64,000 nucleotides of DNA from Kitasatospora sp. NBC_00315 (lineage in GTDB: Bacteria > Actinomycetota > Actinomycetes > Streptomycetales > Streptomycetaceae), in assembly GCF_041435095.1 (NCBI RefSeq), contig NZ_CP108025.1, positions 1,612,001 through 1,676,000 on the forward strand, in the 5' to 3' direction. A program made the position numbers and the translations under genes. The notes under the pieces were generated by a model, which was given only the letters and a program-made list of their open reading frames with translations, was not told the origin of the DNA and did no database searches. Of the stretch, positions 1 to 8,340 are shown one piece after another (positions within the stretch are counted from its first letter, which is position 1; each line of letters starts with the position of its first letter).

Positions 1-80
1 GCGGACAAGAGTTTCGGCGAGCTTATTTACATCGAGTCTAATAGTCCGGAGGTGCCCGGGCCCGCCGCTCCGTGAAACGG

Positions 81-116
81 CGAGGCCCCGCCGGACGGGC
101 GTCCGGCGGGGCCTCG
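81..116 (-). terminator. Strong hairpin terminator
   Basis: Sixteen perfectly paired bases (arms 81-96 and 101-116) close a GGGC loop, 15 bases past the stop of the IclR gene. There is no T-tract, as is usual for actinobacterial terminators. It may also serve whatever gene lies left of the window. The remaining bases to the left (1-70) are less GC-rich and hold no gene start that I can support. Confidence 0.8.
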
Positions 117-131
117 CGTACCGGTCCTCGC

Positions 132-911
132 TCAGACCGCCATCGCCAGCAGCAGCGGGGTCGCCCGCCGGGCCAGGAGTTCGGCGGCGCTCTTGAGGCG
201 GTGGATGTTGTCGACCGGCATCGAGGTGGCCAGGCAGCCGACCGTGCTGCCGGCCGTGATCGGGACCGCCGCGCAGACCGTGCCGAGCGCGTACTCCTGG
301 ATGTCGAGCACCGGGACGGTGGACAGCTGGCGCTCCAGACGGTGCATCAGCTGGTCGGCGTCGACCACGGTGCGCGAGGTCAGCCGGGCCACCGGGTGCC
401 GGGAGAGGTGATCGCGGCGGCCGTCGTGGTCCAGCTGGCTGAGCAGGCACTTGCCGATCGCGCTCGCGTGCGCGGTGGCCCGGAAGTCCACCCACTCCTG
501 GACGGCCGGGGCGTGGTCGGCGGCGGAGACCGCCTCGACGGACAACTCGCCCTCGTGGTAGCGGCTGAAGTAGACCGCCGCACCCAACTCGTCCCGCAGC
601 TCGGCCAGTTTGTGGTTGAGCCGGACCCGGACGAGCTGCTCGCGGTTGTACTGCCCGAGCAGCGCGAAGGTGCCCCCGAGCACCCAGGCCTCGTCCTGGA
701 CCTGGAGGTAGCCCTCGGTCTCCAGGAACTCGGTCAGCCGCCGGACGTCCGGCAACGGCAGCGAGGTCTCCCGCGCCAGACCGGCGGTGGTCACGCCGCC
801 GGGGTGCCGGTCGACCGCCTCCAGCAGTCTCAGCGCGTGCTGCAGGGAGCGGTACGGGCCAGGGCCACCCTGGTCCAGCGTGGCCTGACGACCCCTGGCC
901 GGTGTCGACAT
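132..911 (-). CDS. IclR-family transcriptional regulator
   Basis: A DNA-binding regulator of 259 residues, the usual IclR length. The N-terminal winged helix-turn-helix lies at about residues 20-80 (SLQHALRLLEAV is the family's opening pattern). The C-terminal effector domain follows, with HASAIGKCLLSQL at about 150 and IQEYALGTVCAAVPI at about 205, which are the ligand-pocket signatures. The ATG at 909-911 is followed at once by a short polar leader, then the HTH. It stands alone on the minus strand, downstream of catalase but separated from it by two hairpins, so it probably has its own promoter. A 12-base perfect palindrome lies upstream (1033-1044). It is diverged from the second IclR protein at 19512 and has a less canonical recognition helix. 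Its location suggests purine or glyoxylate metabolism, but the effector is unknown. Confidence 0.85.
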   Translation of the reverse strand: MSTPARGRQATLDQGGPGPYRSLQHALRLLEAVDRHPGGVTTAGLARETSLPLPDVRRLTEFLETEGYLQVQDEAWVLGGTFALLGQYNREQLVRVRLNHKLAELRDELGAAVYFSRYHEGELSVEAVSAADHAPAVQEWVDFRATAHASAIGKCLLSQLDHDGRRDHLSRHPVARLTSRTVVDADQLMHRLERQLSTVPVLDIQEYALGTVCAAVPITAGSTVGCLATSMPVDNIHRLKSAAELLARRATPLLLAMAV

Positions 912-1032
912 GACGTCCCCTTCCGATGTCCCCGCGCGGACCGGCCGCGACTCCTACCAGCCTAACCACCGGGGAGCGCCGGTAGTTGCCGGTCTGCGGA
1001 TTATTTGCGCAGGTGATACGGACACAGCTGCT

Positions 1033-1044
1033 TGGCATATGCCA
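1033..1044. promoter_or_regulatory. Perfect palindrome TGGCATATGCCA
   Basis: A 12-base perfect inverted repeat in an AT-richer pocket, about 120 bases upstream of the IclR start. Its symmetry and place suggest an operator for the regulator itself or for another dimeric factor. It does not resemble the TCAAC-N5-GTTGA elements found elsewhere in the window. Function is inferred only. Confidence 0.35.
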
Positions 1045-1050
1045 GAAGGG

Positions 1051-1077
1051 GGACCGGCCCACCGGACGGGCCGGTCC
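1051..1077 (-). terminator. Hairpin downstream of catalase
   Basis: Ten perfectly paired bases (1051-1060 with 1068-1077) close a seven-base loop. It is the second of two stacked hairpins after the catalase stop and could act as a backup terminator. Confidence 0.55.
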
Positions 1078-1120
1078 GGCGCCGGTGATCGGGCGGCGGC
1101 GGGGCGGCGGGGCCCGGGAC

Positions 1121-1169
1121 GCGGACGTGGCCCCTCCCCCACTGCCCAGGGGGGAGAGGCCACGTCCGC
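1121..1169 (-). terminator. Long hairpin terminator of catalase
   Basis: An outer stem of 12 perfect pairs (1121-1132 with 1158-1169) and an inner C-rich/G-rich stem surround an ACTGCCCA loop, some 55 bases after the catalase stop codon. The inner CCTCCCCC...GGGGGGAG form is a shape often repeated between Streptomyces genes. It fits an intrinsic terminator without a T-tract. Confidence 0.7.
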
Positions 1170-1223
1170 GGTCGGCCGGGGGTGGGCCCCGGCGACCGGT
1201 GAGGGTGGGTCGTGCGGTCGGTG

Positions 1224-2684
1224 TCAGCCCTCGTCGCCCGCGCGGAGCTTGGCGACGGCCGCCTCCAAGCGGGCGCCGTACTCCTCGTCGGCCGCGTGGA
1301 AGTGGGCGAGGTTCTTCTCGACGACGTCGTCCCGGGTGACCTGCGCCAGGAAGCCCGCGAGGTTGTCGATCAGGCGGCTCCTCTCCCCCGCCGACATCAG
1401 CCGGTAGAGCTCACCGGCCTGGAAGAAGTCGTCGTCCTTGGTGTGGGCCGGCGTGCTGTAGGTGCCGGTGTGGCCGTCCAGCCTGACCGGCGCGGCCAGC
1501 GCGTTGTCGGTCTGCGCGGGGCCGTCGTACGAGTTGGGCTCGTAGTTCTTGTCGCGGCCGGAGCTGTTGACCGCGGCGAGGCCGTCGCGCCCGTAGTTGT
1601 TCGCCTCGGTCGCCCGGGGGGCGTTGACCGCGAGCAGGGTGTGGTTGACCCCGAGGCGGTAGCGCTGGGCGTCCGCGTAGGCGAACAGCCGGCCCTGGAG
1701 CATCTTGTCCGGGGAGGGACCGATGCCGGGCACGAAGTTGTTCGGCGAGAAGGCGGCCTGCTCGACCTCGGCGAAGACGTTCTCCGGGTTCCGGTTCAGC
1801 ACCAGGCGCCCGACCTTCTGCAGCGGGTAGTCCGCGTGCGGCCACACCTTGGTGAGGTCGAAGGGGTTGAAGCGGTACTCGGCGGCCTCGGCCACCGGCA
1901 TCAGCTGTACGTACAGCGTCCAGGACGGGAACACACCACGCTCGATGGCCTGGTGCAGGTCGCGCTGGTGGCTGTCGGCGTCGGCGCCGAGCACCTGTGC
2001 GGACTGCCCGCCGTCCAGCGAGCGGACGCCCTGGTTGGTCTTGAAGTGGTACTTCACCCAGAACGCCTCGCCGGCCTCGTTGACCCACTGGTAGGTGTGC
2101 GAGCCGTAGCCGTTCATGTGGCGGTAGGAGGCCGGGATGCCGCGGTCGCCGAAGAGCCAGGTGATCTGGTGCGTGGAGGCGGGCGAGTGGGCCCAGAAGT
2201 CCCAGACGTTGTCCGCCTCCTGCACGCCGGTGAACGGGTCGCGCTTCTGCGAGTGGATGAAGTCGGGGAACTTGATCGGGTCCTTGATGAAGAACACCGG
2301 GGTGTTGTTGCCGACCAGGTCGTAGTTGCCCTCGGCGGTGTAGAACTTCAGCGCGAAGCCGCGCGGGTCGCGCACCGCGTCGCTGGAGCCCAGGTTGCCG
2401 GCCACGGTGGAGAAGCGCAGGAAGACCTCGGTGCGCTTGCCGATCTCGGCCAGGAAGTCGGCGCGGGTGAACCGCGAGACCTCGTCGGTGACCTCGAAGT
2501 AGCCGTAGGCGCCGGAGCCGCGGGCGTGCACGACGCGCTCCGGGATGCGCTCACGGTTGAAGCGGGCCAGCTTCTCCAGGAGCTGCTGGTCCTGGATGAG
2601 CAGCGGGCCGTACTCGCCGGCCGACGCCGAGTTCTGGTTGTCGGCGACCGGGGCGCCGGCCTCCGTGGTCAGGATCTTGGACAT
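1224..2684 (-). CDS. katA: Catalase, small-subunit haem type
   Basis: Breaks hydrogen peroxide into water and oxygen in the cytoplasm. At 486 residues it has the length of clade-3 small-subunit catalases. The sequence shows the distal haem histidine in VVHARGSGAYG, the distal asparagine in VGNNTPVFFIKD, and the proximal haem tyrosine in the RLFAYADAQRYRLG signature. The chosen start (MSKILTTEAG) is the family's normal N-terminus; the frame stays open further upstream but reads unrelated, highly basic sequence. It lies just downstream of the allantoin genes. Urate oxidase, encoded at 11246, makes peroxide, so a catalase here is metabolically sensible, though a general stress role is equally possible. 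No OxyR or FurA-like site was recognised upstream. Confidence 0.95.
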   Translation of the reverse strand: MSKILTTEAGAPVADNQNSASAGEYGPLLIQDQQLLEKLARFNRERIPERVVHARGSGAYGYFEVTDEVSRFTRADFLAEIGKRTEVFLRFSTVAGNLGSSDAVRDPRGFALKFYTAEGNYDLVGNNTPVFFIKDPIKFPDFIHSQKRDPFTGVQEADNVWDFWAHSPASTHQITWLFGDRGIPASYRHMNGYGSHTYQWVNEAGEAFWVKYHFKTNQGVRSLDGGQSAQVLGADADSHQRDLHQAIERGVFPSWTLYVQLMPVAEAAEYRFNPFDLTKVWPHADYPLQKVGRLVLNRNPENVFAEVEQAAFSPNNFVPGIGPSPDKMLQGRLFAYADAQRYRLGVNHTLLAVNAPRATEANNYGRDGLAAVNSSGRDKNYEPNSYDGPAQTDNALAAPVRLDGHTGTYSTPAHTKDDDFFQAGELYRLMSAGERSRLIDNLAGFLAQVTRDDVVEKNLAHFHAADEEYGARLEAAVAKLRAGDEG

Positions 2685-2858
2685 GAGAGGGTCCTTCAGG
2701 TCGTTAAAGGCGTTGCGTGGAGAAGGAGGAGACGGTCGGTCGGGGCGGTCCGGGGGCGGCGCCGCGGACCGGGCGGGGCGCCGGGGCGAGGTGTCGGTCG
2801 GGCCCCGGTCGTGTCCGACCGTTCGCGTCGGATCGGCGCCCGGCGCCGCGTGCCCGGC

Positions 2859-2891
2859 GGGGTCGCGCGTCCGGTGGGGTCGCGCGTCCGG
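2859..2891. repeat. Two-copy 17-base tandem repeat
   Basis: GGGGTCGCGCGTCCGG occurs at 2859-2874 and again at 2876-2891, in the gap between allantoicase and catalase. One of several short GC-rich duplications in intergenic DNA of this window. Confidence 0.7.
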
Positions 2892-2911
2892 CGGGAGTGG
2901 TCGGACCCGGC

Positions 2912-4177
2912 CTAGACGCCGAGCAGGCGCCAGATCGCCGAACGGCGGCGGGAGGACTGCTCGCCGTCGGGGCCGTCGGCCGGCCGGAGCGCGGAGACGG
3001 CGGCGGTGGTGGCGGCGGCGTCCGCGAGCGGGCGGGCGGCGGTCAGCGCGGCGGCCTCCTCCGCGTCGAGGCCGGCCTCGACGAGGGCGGTACGGGCCTC
3101 GCCGGCCACCAGGGCGTTGAACCAGCGCAGCGCGAGCGCGGCGCGGCCGGGTTCGGTGAGCCTGCCGGTCAGCCGCAGCCGGGCCAGGCCGCCGTCCGGG
3201 TGGACGTTGATCCGCACGTGGGTCACCGGGCGGCCCGCGTCGAGGCGGAAGCGGTGCCGGGTGTCGGGCTGCAGCCGGGTGCGCGGGAGGATCTCGAACC
3301 AGCCGTCGGCGTCGGCGGCCGGGTCGCCTCCGGCGGAGGCGTCGTAGCCCACCAGATCGGCCCAGCCGGGGGCGTTGGCGACGAAGTGGGTGGTGTCCAC
3401 CTCGGCGGCCAGGACCTCGCCGCCCCCGGCCAGGGCGATCCGTACCCAGTCGTTGGCCTTGTCGCGCCGACGCCGGGTCTCCCAGCCCTCGCCCATGACG
3501 GAGGCGCGGCCGGGAGCGTTCAGGTTGTGCGGGGAGGAGAAGTAGCGGTCCGAGGCGGCCTCGGCGACGCCGCCGTACTCCTGGGCGGCGAGGTCGAAGG
3601 TGAGGCCGTCCAGCTCGCGCGGGTCGGTGAGCACCTCGCCGTGCACCCGCAGGCGGGCCACACCGCCGTCCGGCCAGATGTTGAGGCGTACGTGGGTGTA
3701 GCGGGTCCCGTCGGCGACCTCGAACTCGTGGGTGGTGTCGCCGCGCAGCGCGGTGCGCGGCACCAGGTCGGTCCACTCGGCCGCGTCGAGCTCCTCGACC
3801 GACGGGTGGCCCGGGATCGAGGCACCCTGGACGGAGGCCGTCTCGGGGTAGTTGCCGGTGAAGTGCGCGGTGTCCACGACCACGCCGCGGATCACGCCGC
3901 CGGCGCCGAGCCGCACGACCGCCCAGTCGTGGTCCTCGTCGGTGGGGTGCGGCTGCTCGGCGCTGACGCCGCGGCGGCGCTTGCTCTCCCAGCCGTCCAT
4001 GATCTGGCCCTTGTGGCCGAAGGTGTGCGCGCGGAACTCGGCGGGCTTGGCGACCAGCAGGTTCTCCGCGTCGGCGAAGGTGTCCTCGTTGGTGGCGACC
4101 ACCCCGGCGCCGAGCAGACGGGAGGCCAGATTGACCAGCTCGGTGAACGGAGCGCTGGGGGTCCGGTCGGTGCTCAT
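2912..4177 (-). CDS. alc: Allantoicase
   Basis: Hydrolyses allantoate to urea and ureidoglycolate. The two tandem allantoicase repeats are visible, each with a near-identical core: [10 protein letters not shown] at about residue 55 and [10 protein letters not shown] at about 225, each followed by an aspartate-rich [10 protein letters not shown] / [10 protein letters not shown] strand. The ATG overlaps the allantoinase stop by four bases (4174-4177), so the two are translationally coupled. At 421 residues it is longer than typical bacterial allantoicases (about 330-360). The extra roughly 80 residues at the C-terminus are alanine-rich and helical-looking, and end in an arginine-rich IWRLLGV tail whose role is unknown. 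Confidence 0.93.
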   Translation of the reverse strand: MSTDRTPSAPFTELVNLASRLLGAGVVATNEDTFADAENLLVAKPAEFRAHTFGHKGQIMDGWESKRRRGVSAEQPHPTDEDHDWAVVRLGAGGVIRGVVVDTAHFTGNYPETASVQGASIPGHPSVEELDAAEWTDLVPRTALRGDTTHEFEVADGTRYTHVRLNIWPDGGVARLRVHGEVLTDPRELDGLTFDLAAQEYGGVAEAASDRYFSSPHNLNAPGRASVMGEGWETRRRRDKANDWVRIALAGGGEVLAAEVDTTHFVANAPGWADLVGYDASAGGDPAADADGWFEILPRTRLQPDTRHRFRLDAGRPVTHVRINVHPDGGLARLRLTGRLTEPGRAALALRWFNALVAGEARTALVEAGLDAEEAAALTAARPLADAAATTAAVSALRPADGPDGEQSSRRRSAIWRLLGV

Positions 4178-5559
4178 CGGTGCGTCTCCAGGGTTCGGGA
4201 ACGGGTGATCTGACGGCCGAACGGCTCGGCGTCCACGTCCACCACCCGGCCGCGGAGCCAGGTGGTGCGGACGGCGCCGGTCAGCGCCTTGCCCGCGTAC
4301 GGCGTCACGGGGTTGCGGTGGTGCAGCGCCTCGGCGCGGACCGCGAAGGCGCCGTCCGGGTCGAAGGCGACCAGGTCTGCGTCGTTCCCGACGGCGATGG
4401 CGCCCTTGGTGCCGGTGAGGCCGACCAGCGAGGCGGGGCCGGCGGACATCCAGCGGACCACGTCGGAGAGGCTGTGGCCGCGCTTGCGGGCCTCGGTCCA
4501 GATGGCCGGCAGGCCGAGCTGCAGCGAGGCGATGCCGCCCCAGGCGGCGGCGAAGTCGCCGCTGCCGCCGTAGGCCCTGAGCAGCTTGAGATCCGGGGTG
4601 GAGGGCGAGTGGTCGGAGACCACCGCGACGAACTCGCCCGCGGCCAGGGCCGCCCAGAGCGCGTCCCGGTTGGACTCGTCGCGGATCGGCGGGCAGCACT
4701 TGAAGGCGGTGTCGCCGTCCGGCACCTCCTCGGCCGCGAGGGTGAGGTAGTGCGGGCAGGTCTCGGCGGTCACCCGGACGCCGTCCGCGCGGGCCTGCCG
4801 CAGCAGCGGCAGCACGGCGGCGGAGGAGACGTGCAGGATGTGCACCCGGGCGCCGGTGCGGCGGGCGGTGTCGAGCAGCCGGGCGACGGCGGCGGTCTCG
4901 GCGTCGTCGGGTCGGGAGGCGAGGAAGTCGCGGTAGTGCACGCCGGGTTGCTGCGGGGCCGCGGCCAGCACGTCCGGGTCCTCGGCGTGGATGATCGCCA
5001 GCGCGCCGATCCGGGCCTGCTCGGCGAGGGCGCTCTCCAGGTCGGCCTGCTCGACGTGCGGGAACTCGTCCACGCCGGAGGGGGCCAGGAAGCTCTTGAA
5101 GCCGAACACGCCGGCGTCGTGCAGGGGCTCCAGGTCCCCGGTGTTGCCGGGGATCGCGCCGCCCCAGAATCCGAGGTCGACCCAGGACTGGCCCTCGGCG
5201 GTCTTCCGCTTGACGGCCAGGCCCTCGACCGTGGTGGTCGGCGGGACGGAGTTCAGCGGCATGTCGATGATCGTGGTGACACCGCCGGCGGCGGCGGCCC
5301 GGGTGGCGGTGGCGAAGCCCTCCCACTCGGTGCGGCCGGGTTCGTTGACGTGCACGTGGGTGTCGACCAGACCGGGGAGCAGGGCGGTGTCGCCGAGGTC
5401 GGTCAGTTGGTCGTCTCCCGCCGGGAGCGAGCCGTGGACGGCGATCTGCTCGATCCTGCCGTCCCGGACCAGAACGTCGGCGGGCCGCTCGCCGTCGGGG
5501 AGGACCACGCGGCGGGAGCGGATCACCACGGTGGCGGGTGGCGTCTCGCTGGGGGGCAT
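4174..5559 (-). CDS. allB: Allantoinase
   Basis: Opens the hydantoin ring of allantoin to give allantoate. A cyclic amidohydrolase of 461 residues with the expected metal-binding pattern: [12 protein letters not shown] at about 60 (two histidines and an aspartate), the carboxylated-lysine segment [10 protein letters not shown] at about 150, HAEDP and HILHVSSA for further histidines, and SDHSPS for the metal-binding aspartate. It is first in an allB-alc operon and overlaps alc by four bases. Upstream is a clear promoter (TTGACG, 18-base spacer, TAGGCT) overlapped by a TCAAC element, pointing to repression by the AllR-type regulator at 19512. Confidence 0.96.
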   Translation of the reverse strand: MPPSETPPATVVIRSRRVVLPDGERPADVLVRDGRIEQIAVHGSLPAGDDQLTDLGDTALLPGLVDTHVHVNEPGRTEWEGFATATRAAAAGGVTTIIDMPLNSVPPTTTVEGLAVKRKTAEGQSWVDLGFWGGAIPGNTGDLEPLHDAGVFGFKSFLAPSGVDEFPHVEQADLESALAEQARIGALAIIHAEDPDVLAAAPQQPGVHYRDFLASRPDDAETAAVARLLDTARRTGARVHILHVSSAAVLPLLRQARADGVRVTAETCPHYLTLAAEEVPDGDTAFKCCPPIRDESNRDALWAALAAGEFVAVVSDHSPSTPDLKLLRAYGGSGDFAAAWGGIASLQLGLPAIWTEARKRGHSLSDVVRWMSAGPASLVGLTGTKGAIAVGNDADLVAFDPDGAFAVRAEALHHRNPVTPYAGKALTGAVRTTWLRGRVVDVDAEPFGRQITRSRTLETHR

Positions 5560-5711
5560 CGGGACCTCCGGACTGGGCGGTGCGGGCGTACGCGAGGGGT
5601 GGGGAAGGCGGCGGGACCGGGGTGCGCGGCGGTGCGTCGCGTACGGCGGCCATCGGGCGCCCGGGCGGCAGTTGAGGTCTGATCGTCATACTGCTGGCTG
5701 CGATTGCTCGG

Positions 5712-5741
5712 AGCCTAGGGCCGCCTTCAACAAAACGTCAA
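5712..5741 (-). promoter_or_regulatory. allB promoter with AllR-like half-operator
   Basis: On the minus strand the -35 box TTGACG (5736-5741) and -10 box TAGGCT (5712-5717) are 18 bases apart, giving a leader of roughly 145 bases before allB. The sequence TCAAC at 5727-5731, five bases from GTCAA at 5737-5741, is an imperfect version of the TCAAC-N5-GTTGA element seen at three other metabolic promoters here. The degenerate half coincides with the -35 box. Confidence 0.6.
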
Positions 5742-5768
5742 TGTAGGAAGCTACGAGGAAACGAAGGT

Positions 5769-6920
5769 TTAACGGGAGCGGTCCACGAGGAACGCGGCGG
5801 CCAGTCGCTCCCCCGCGACCTCTGCCAGCTCACCCGCCCTGGTCATGCTGTCGCCGGGCTGCTCGGCCAGCTGGGTGAGCGCGATCGCGGCGGCGAAACC
5901 GGCCCCGCGCCACTCGTTCTCGGCCAGCTCCAGACGCCCTGCCACAGCGGCCACTCGAACCCCCGCCCGAGTGGCCGCCGCGGCAACGCCGGCGGGGGCC
6001 TTGCCGTGGAGCGTCTGCGCGTCCAGGCAGCCCTCACCCGTCACGACGAGGCGTGCCCCACGCACGGCCTCGTCGAAGCCCAGCAGTTCGAGCATCAGCT
6101 CGATGCCGGGCCGCATGGTGGCGCCGAGCAGGGCGAGGGCGGCGAAACCGACCCCGCCCGCGGCTCCGGCGCCGGGGGCGTTTCGCAGGTCCCGTCCGCT
6201 CACTTCGCCGACCACGTCGGCGAAGCGGGTCAGGCCCTCCTCCAGGATCAGCAGGTCCTCGACGTCCGCGCCCTTCTGCGGGCCGTAGACGGCGGTCGCG
6301 CCGCGCACCCCGAGCAGCGGGTTGTCGACGTCGCAGGCGACCACCACCTCCACGCCCGCCAGGACGTCGGCGAGCGGGCCGAGGTCGATCCGTGCCAGCC
6401 GGCGCAGCGCGGCGCCGCCGGGGGCGAGCTCCGCGCCCTGCGCGTCGTACAGGCCGACGCCGAGCGCCTGCACCATGCCGGCGCCGCCGTCGGTGCAGGC
6501 GCTGCCGCCGAGGCCGAGCACGATCCGCCGGGCCCCCAGGGCGACGGCGCGGCCGATCAGCTGGCCGACCCCGTACGAACCGGCCGCCAGCGGCGCGGTG
6601 CGCCCGCCGGGCAGCCGGGCCAGGCCGGAGGACTGGGCCAGCTCGACCACGGCGGTGTCGCCGCGGACGGCGATCGCCGCGTCCACCGGCAGTCCGGTCG
6701 GGCCGGCCACCTTGGCGGCCACCCGGGTGAAGCCGGCCGCCAGCGCGGCGGCCAGGGTGCCCTCACCACCGTCGGCGACGGGCAGCTCGCGGACCTCGAC
6801 GCCGGGTGCGGCGCGCCGCAGGCCGGCGGCGATCCTGGCGGCGACCTCGGCGCCCTCCAGCGTGCCCTTGAACTTGTCGGGCGCGACGACGACATGGCCC
6901 TGGGTGGGGGTGGCGGGCAT
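5769..6920 (-). CDS. glxK: Glycerate kinase, type 1
   Basis: Phosphorylates D-glycerate, ending the glyoxylate-to-glycerate route that follows allantoin breakdown. At 383 residues it matches the GarK/GlxK family. Seen directly: the N-terminal VVVAPDKFKGTLEGAEVA signature, ADGGEGTL at about 50, the glycine-rich GLGGSACTDGGAGM at about 125, CDVDNPLLG at about 190, and the C-terminal VTGEGCLDAQTLHGKAP. The ATG at 6918-6920 is chosen because homologues start just before this lysine-rich signature. It follows glxR and hyi on the same strand but is separated from glxR by a large hairpin region, so it may have its own promoter. Confidence 0.94.
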   Translation of the reverse strand: MPATPTQGHVVVAPDKFKGTLEGAEVAARIAAGLRRAAPGVEVRELPVADGGEGTLAAALAAGFTRVAAKVAGPTGLPVDAAIAVRGDTAVVELAQSSGLARLPGGRTAPLAAGSYGVGQLIGRAVALGARRIVLGLGGSACTDGGAGMVQALGVGLYDAQGAELAPGGAALRRLARIDLGPLADVLAGVEVVVACDVDNPLLGVRGATAVYGPQKGADVEDLLILEEGLTRFADVVGEVSGRDLRNAPGAGAAGGVGFAALALLGATMRPGIELMLELLGFDEAVRGARLVVTGEGCLDAQTLHGKAPAGVAAAATRAGVRVAAVAGRLELAENEWRGAGFAAAIALTQLAEQPGDSMTRAGELAEVAGERLAAAFLVDRSR

Positions 6921-7184
6921 GGCGTGGGCCTCACTTCCGGGTCGGGTGGGGGATCGCCGGCCGGAGGCCGGCAAATCGGCGGGCGGCGGATGATCCGAGT
7001 CTGCCCCCGCTTCGTGCGTTCCGGGGCCTGGGTGGGGGGTGCGACCCCCTCCCCGCCGTTCTCCCCCGGCCTTGCGGCCGGGAGACATCCCCCCTCGTCC
7101 CGCTTCCGACGTACGAGAGGGGCTCCCCTCGGCGGGGAGGGGGCCGGGCGGCGCGCACGGCACGACCGAAGTGCCCCCGTCAGG

Positions 7185-7267
7185 GAGGGCGCGCCACCGG
7201 CTTGGACGGTCGGCAGGCGAGCGGATGAGCCCCGGCGCGCCTGCCGACCGAGTCCGCCCTCCTGGCG
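7185..7267 (-). repeat. Long imperfect hairpin
   Basis: Twelve perfect pairs (7208-7219 with 7238-7249) are extended by GGAC/GTCC and by a GGAGGGCG-type arm near 7185 pairing with CGCCCTCC near 7256-7263. The foldback spans about 80 bases. It lies downstream of glxR behind a perfect palindrome and may act as a second terminator or RNA-stability element. Confidence 0.5.
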
Positions 7268-7314
7268 ACGCGGGCACGACCGGATAGGTACACGCCGCCA
7301 GGAGGAGTTCTCGG

Positions 7315-7340
7315 GGGCCCGGGGACGCGTCCCCGGGCCC
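7315..7340 (-). terminator. 26-base perfect palindrome after glxR
   Basis: Every base from 7315 to 7340 is part of an exact inverted repeat centred on ACGCGT, starting ten bases past the glxR stop codon. In RNA it gives a very stable GC stem, so it most likely ends the hyi-glxR transcript. Confidence 0.75.
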
Positions 7341-7349
7341 GGGGTCGGC

Positions 7350-8246
7350 CTAGGAGGCCACGGTGCGGCCGGAGAGGCGCTCGACGCCGCGCAGCAGCGC
7401 GGAGTGGTCGAGCGAGCCGTCGCCGTTGGCCCGGGCCGAGGCGACCAGCTGGGCCACGACCGCGCCGACCGGCAGGGCCGCGCCGACCGCGCGGGCGGCG
7501 TCCGTGACGATGCCCATGTCCTTGTGGTGCAGGTCGATGCGGAAGCCGGGGGCGAACTCGCGGTTCAGCATGTTCGCCTTCTTGCGGTTCAGCACGGTCG
7601 AGCCGGCCAGGCCGCCGCCGAGCACGTCCAGCGCGGCGGCGAGGTCGACGCCGGCGTTCTCCAGGAAGACCACGGCCTCGGCCAGGACCTGGATGTTGAC
7701 GGCCACGATCAGCTGGTTGGCGGCCTTCACGGTCTGGCCGGCGCCGGCCGGGCCGACGTGCACGACGGTGGTGCCCAGCACGTCGAACAGCGGCTTGGCC
7801 TCGGCGAAGTCCGCCGCAGCGCCGCCCACCATGATGGACAGCACGGCCTCGACGGCGCCGGCCTCGCCACCGGAGACCGGGGCGTCCAGGGTGCGGACGC
7901 CCTTCTCCGCGGCGGCGGCGGCGACCTTGATCGAGGTCTGCGGGGTGATGCTGGACATGTCGATGACGAGGGTGCCGGCCTTGACGTTCTCCAGCACACC
8001 GCCCTCGCCGAGGACGGCCTGCTCCACGTGCGGGTCGGCCGGGACCATCGTGATGACGACCTCGGCGTCGGCCACCGCCTCGGCGATCGAGCCCGCGCTC
8101 CGGCCGCCGGCCGCCACCAGGGCGTCGATCGGGGGCTGGGTGAGGTTGTAGCCGGTCACGGTGTGGCCGGCCTTGACCAGGTTGGCGGCCATCGGGCTGC
8201 CCATGATGCCGAGGCCGATGAAGGCGATCTTGCGGGAGGCGCTCAT
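7350..8246 (-). CDS. glxR: 2-Hydroxy-3-oxopropionate (tartronate semialdehyde) reductase
   Basis: Reduces tartronate semialdehyde to D-glycerate with NAD(P)H. A 298-residue member of the beta-hydroxyacid dehydrogenase family. The Rossmann signature IGLGIMGSPMAANL stands at the N-terminus, the substrate loop DAPVSGGEAGA at about 120, the catalytic lysine segment GAGQTVKAANQ at about 170, and the C-terminal KDMGIVTDAAR helix at about 240. It lies directly downstream of hydroxypyruvate isomerase with a 94-base gap and probably shares its transcript. The glyoxylate carboligase that would make its substrate is not in the window. Confidence 0.94.
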   Translation of the reverse strand: MSASRKIAFIGLGIMGSPMAANLVKAGHTVTGYNLTQPPIDALVAAGGRSAGSIAEAVADAEVVITMVPADPHVEQAVLGEGGVLENVKAGTLVIDMSSITPQTSIKVAAAAAEKGVRTLDAPVSGGEAGAVEAVLSIMVGGAAADFAEAKPLFDVLGTTVVHVGPAGAGQTVKAANQLIVAVNIQVLAEAVVFLENAGVDLAAALDVLGGGLAGSTVLNRKKANMLNREFAPGFRIDLHHKDMGIVTDAARAVGAALPVGAVVAQLVASARANGDGSLDHSALLRGVERLSGRTVAS

Positions 8247-8340
8247 GCGGGGCTTTCCTTCGTACGGGGAGGGGTGGGAGGACGAGGGCACCGGGCCCTG
8301 CGGTCCGGGACGCGCGGGGCGGGCCACCGCGCGGGGCGGA

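Larger units (their letters stand above)
912..1223. other. Intergenic region with regulator promoter and catalase terminators
   Basis: No gene is supported here. The stretch next to the IclR start is locally AT-richer (GGATTATTTGCGC near 997-1010) and probably holds that gene's promoter. The rest is taken up by a palindrome and two hairpins listed separately. Confidence 0.6.
6921..7349. other. Hairpin-rich gap between glxR and glxK
   Basis: No reading frame here has a convincing start and protein-like composition. Visible are a GGCC-type stem around 7068-7083, a C-rich/G-rich stretch, and the two large inverted repeats listed separately. The promoter of glycerate kinase should lie in the left part of this gap but I could not place it. 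Confidence 0.5.

Noticed and set aside
2685..3776. Upstream extension of the catalase frame to 850 residues
   Set aside because: The extra part is highly basic low-complexity sequence overlapping allantoicase; the family start MSKILTTEAG has its own ribosome-binding context.
7039..7287. Short frames in the glxR-glxK gap
   Set aside because: Arg/Pro/Gly-rich, no ribosome-binding site, and overlapping large hairpins.
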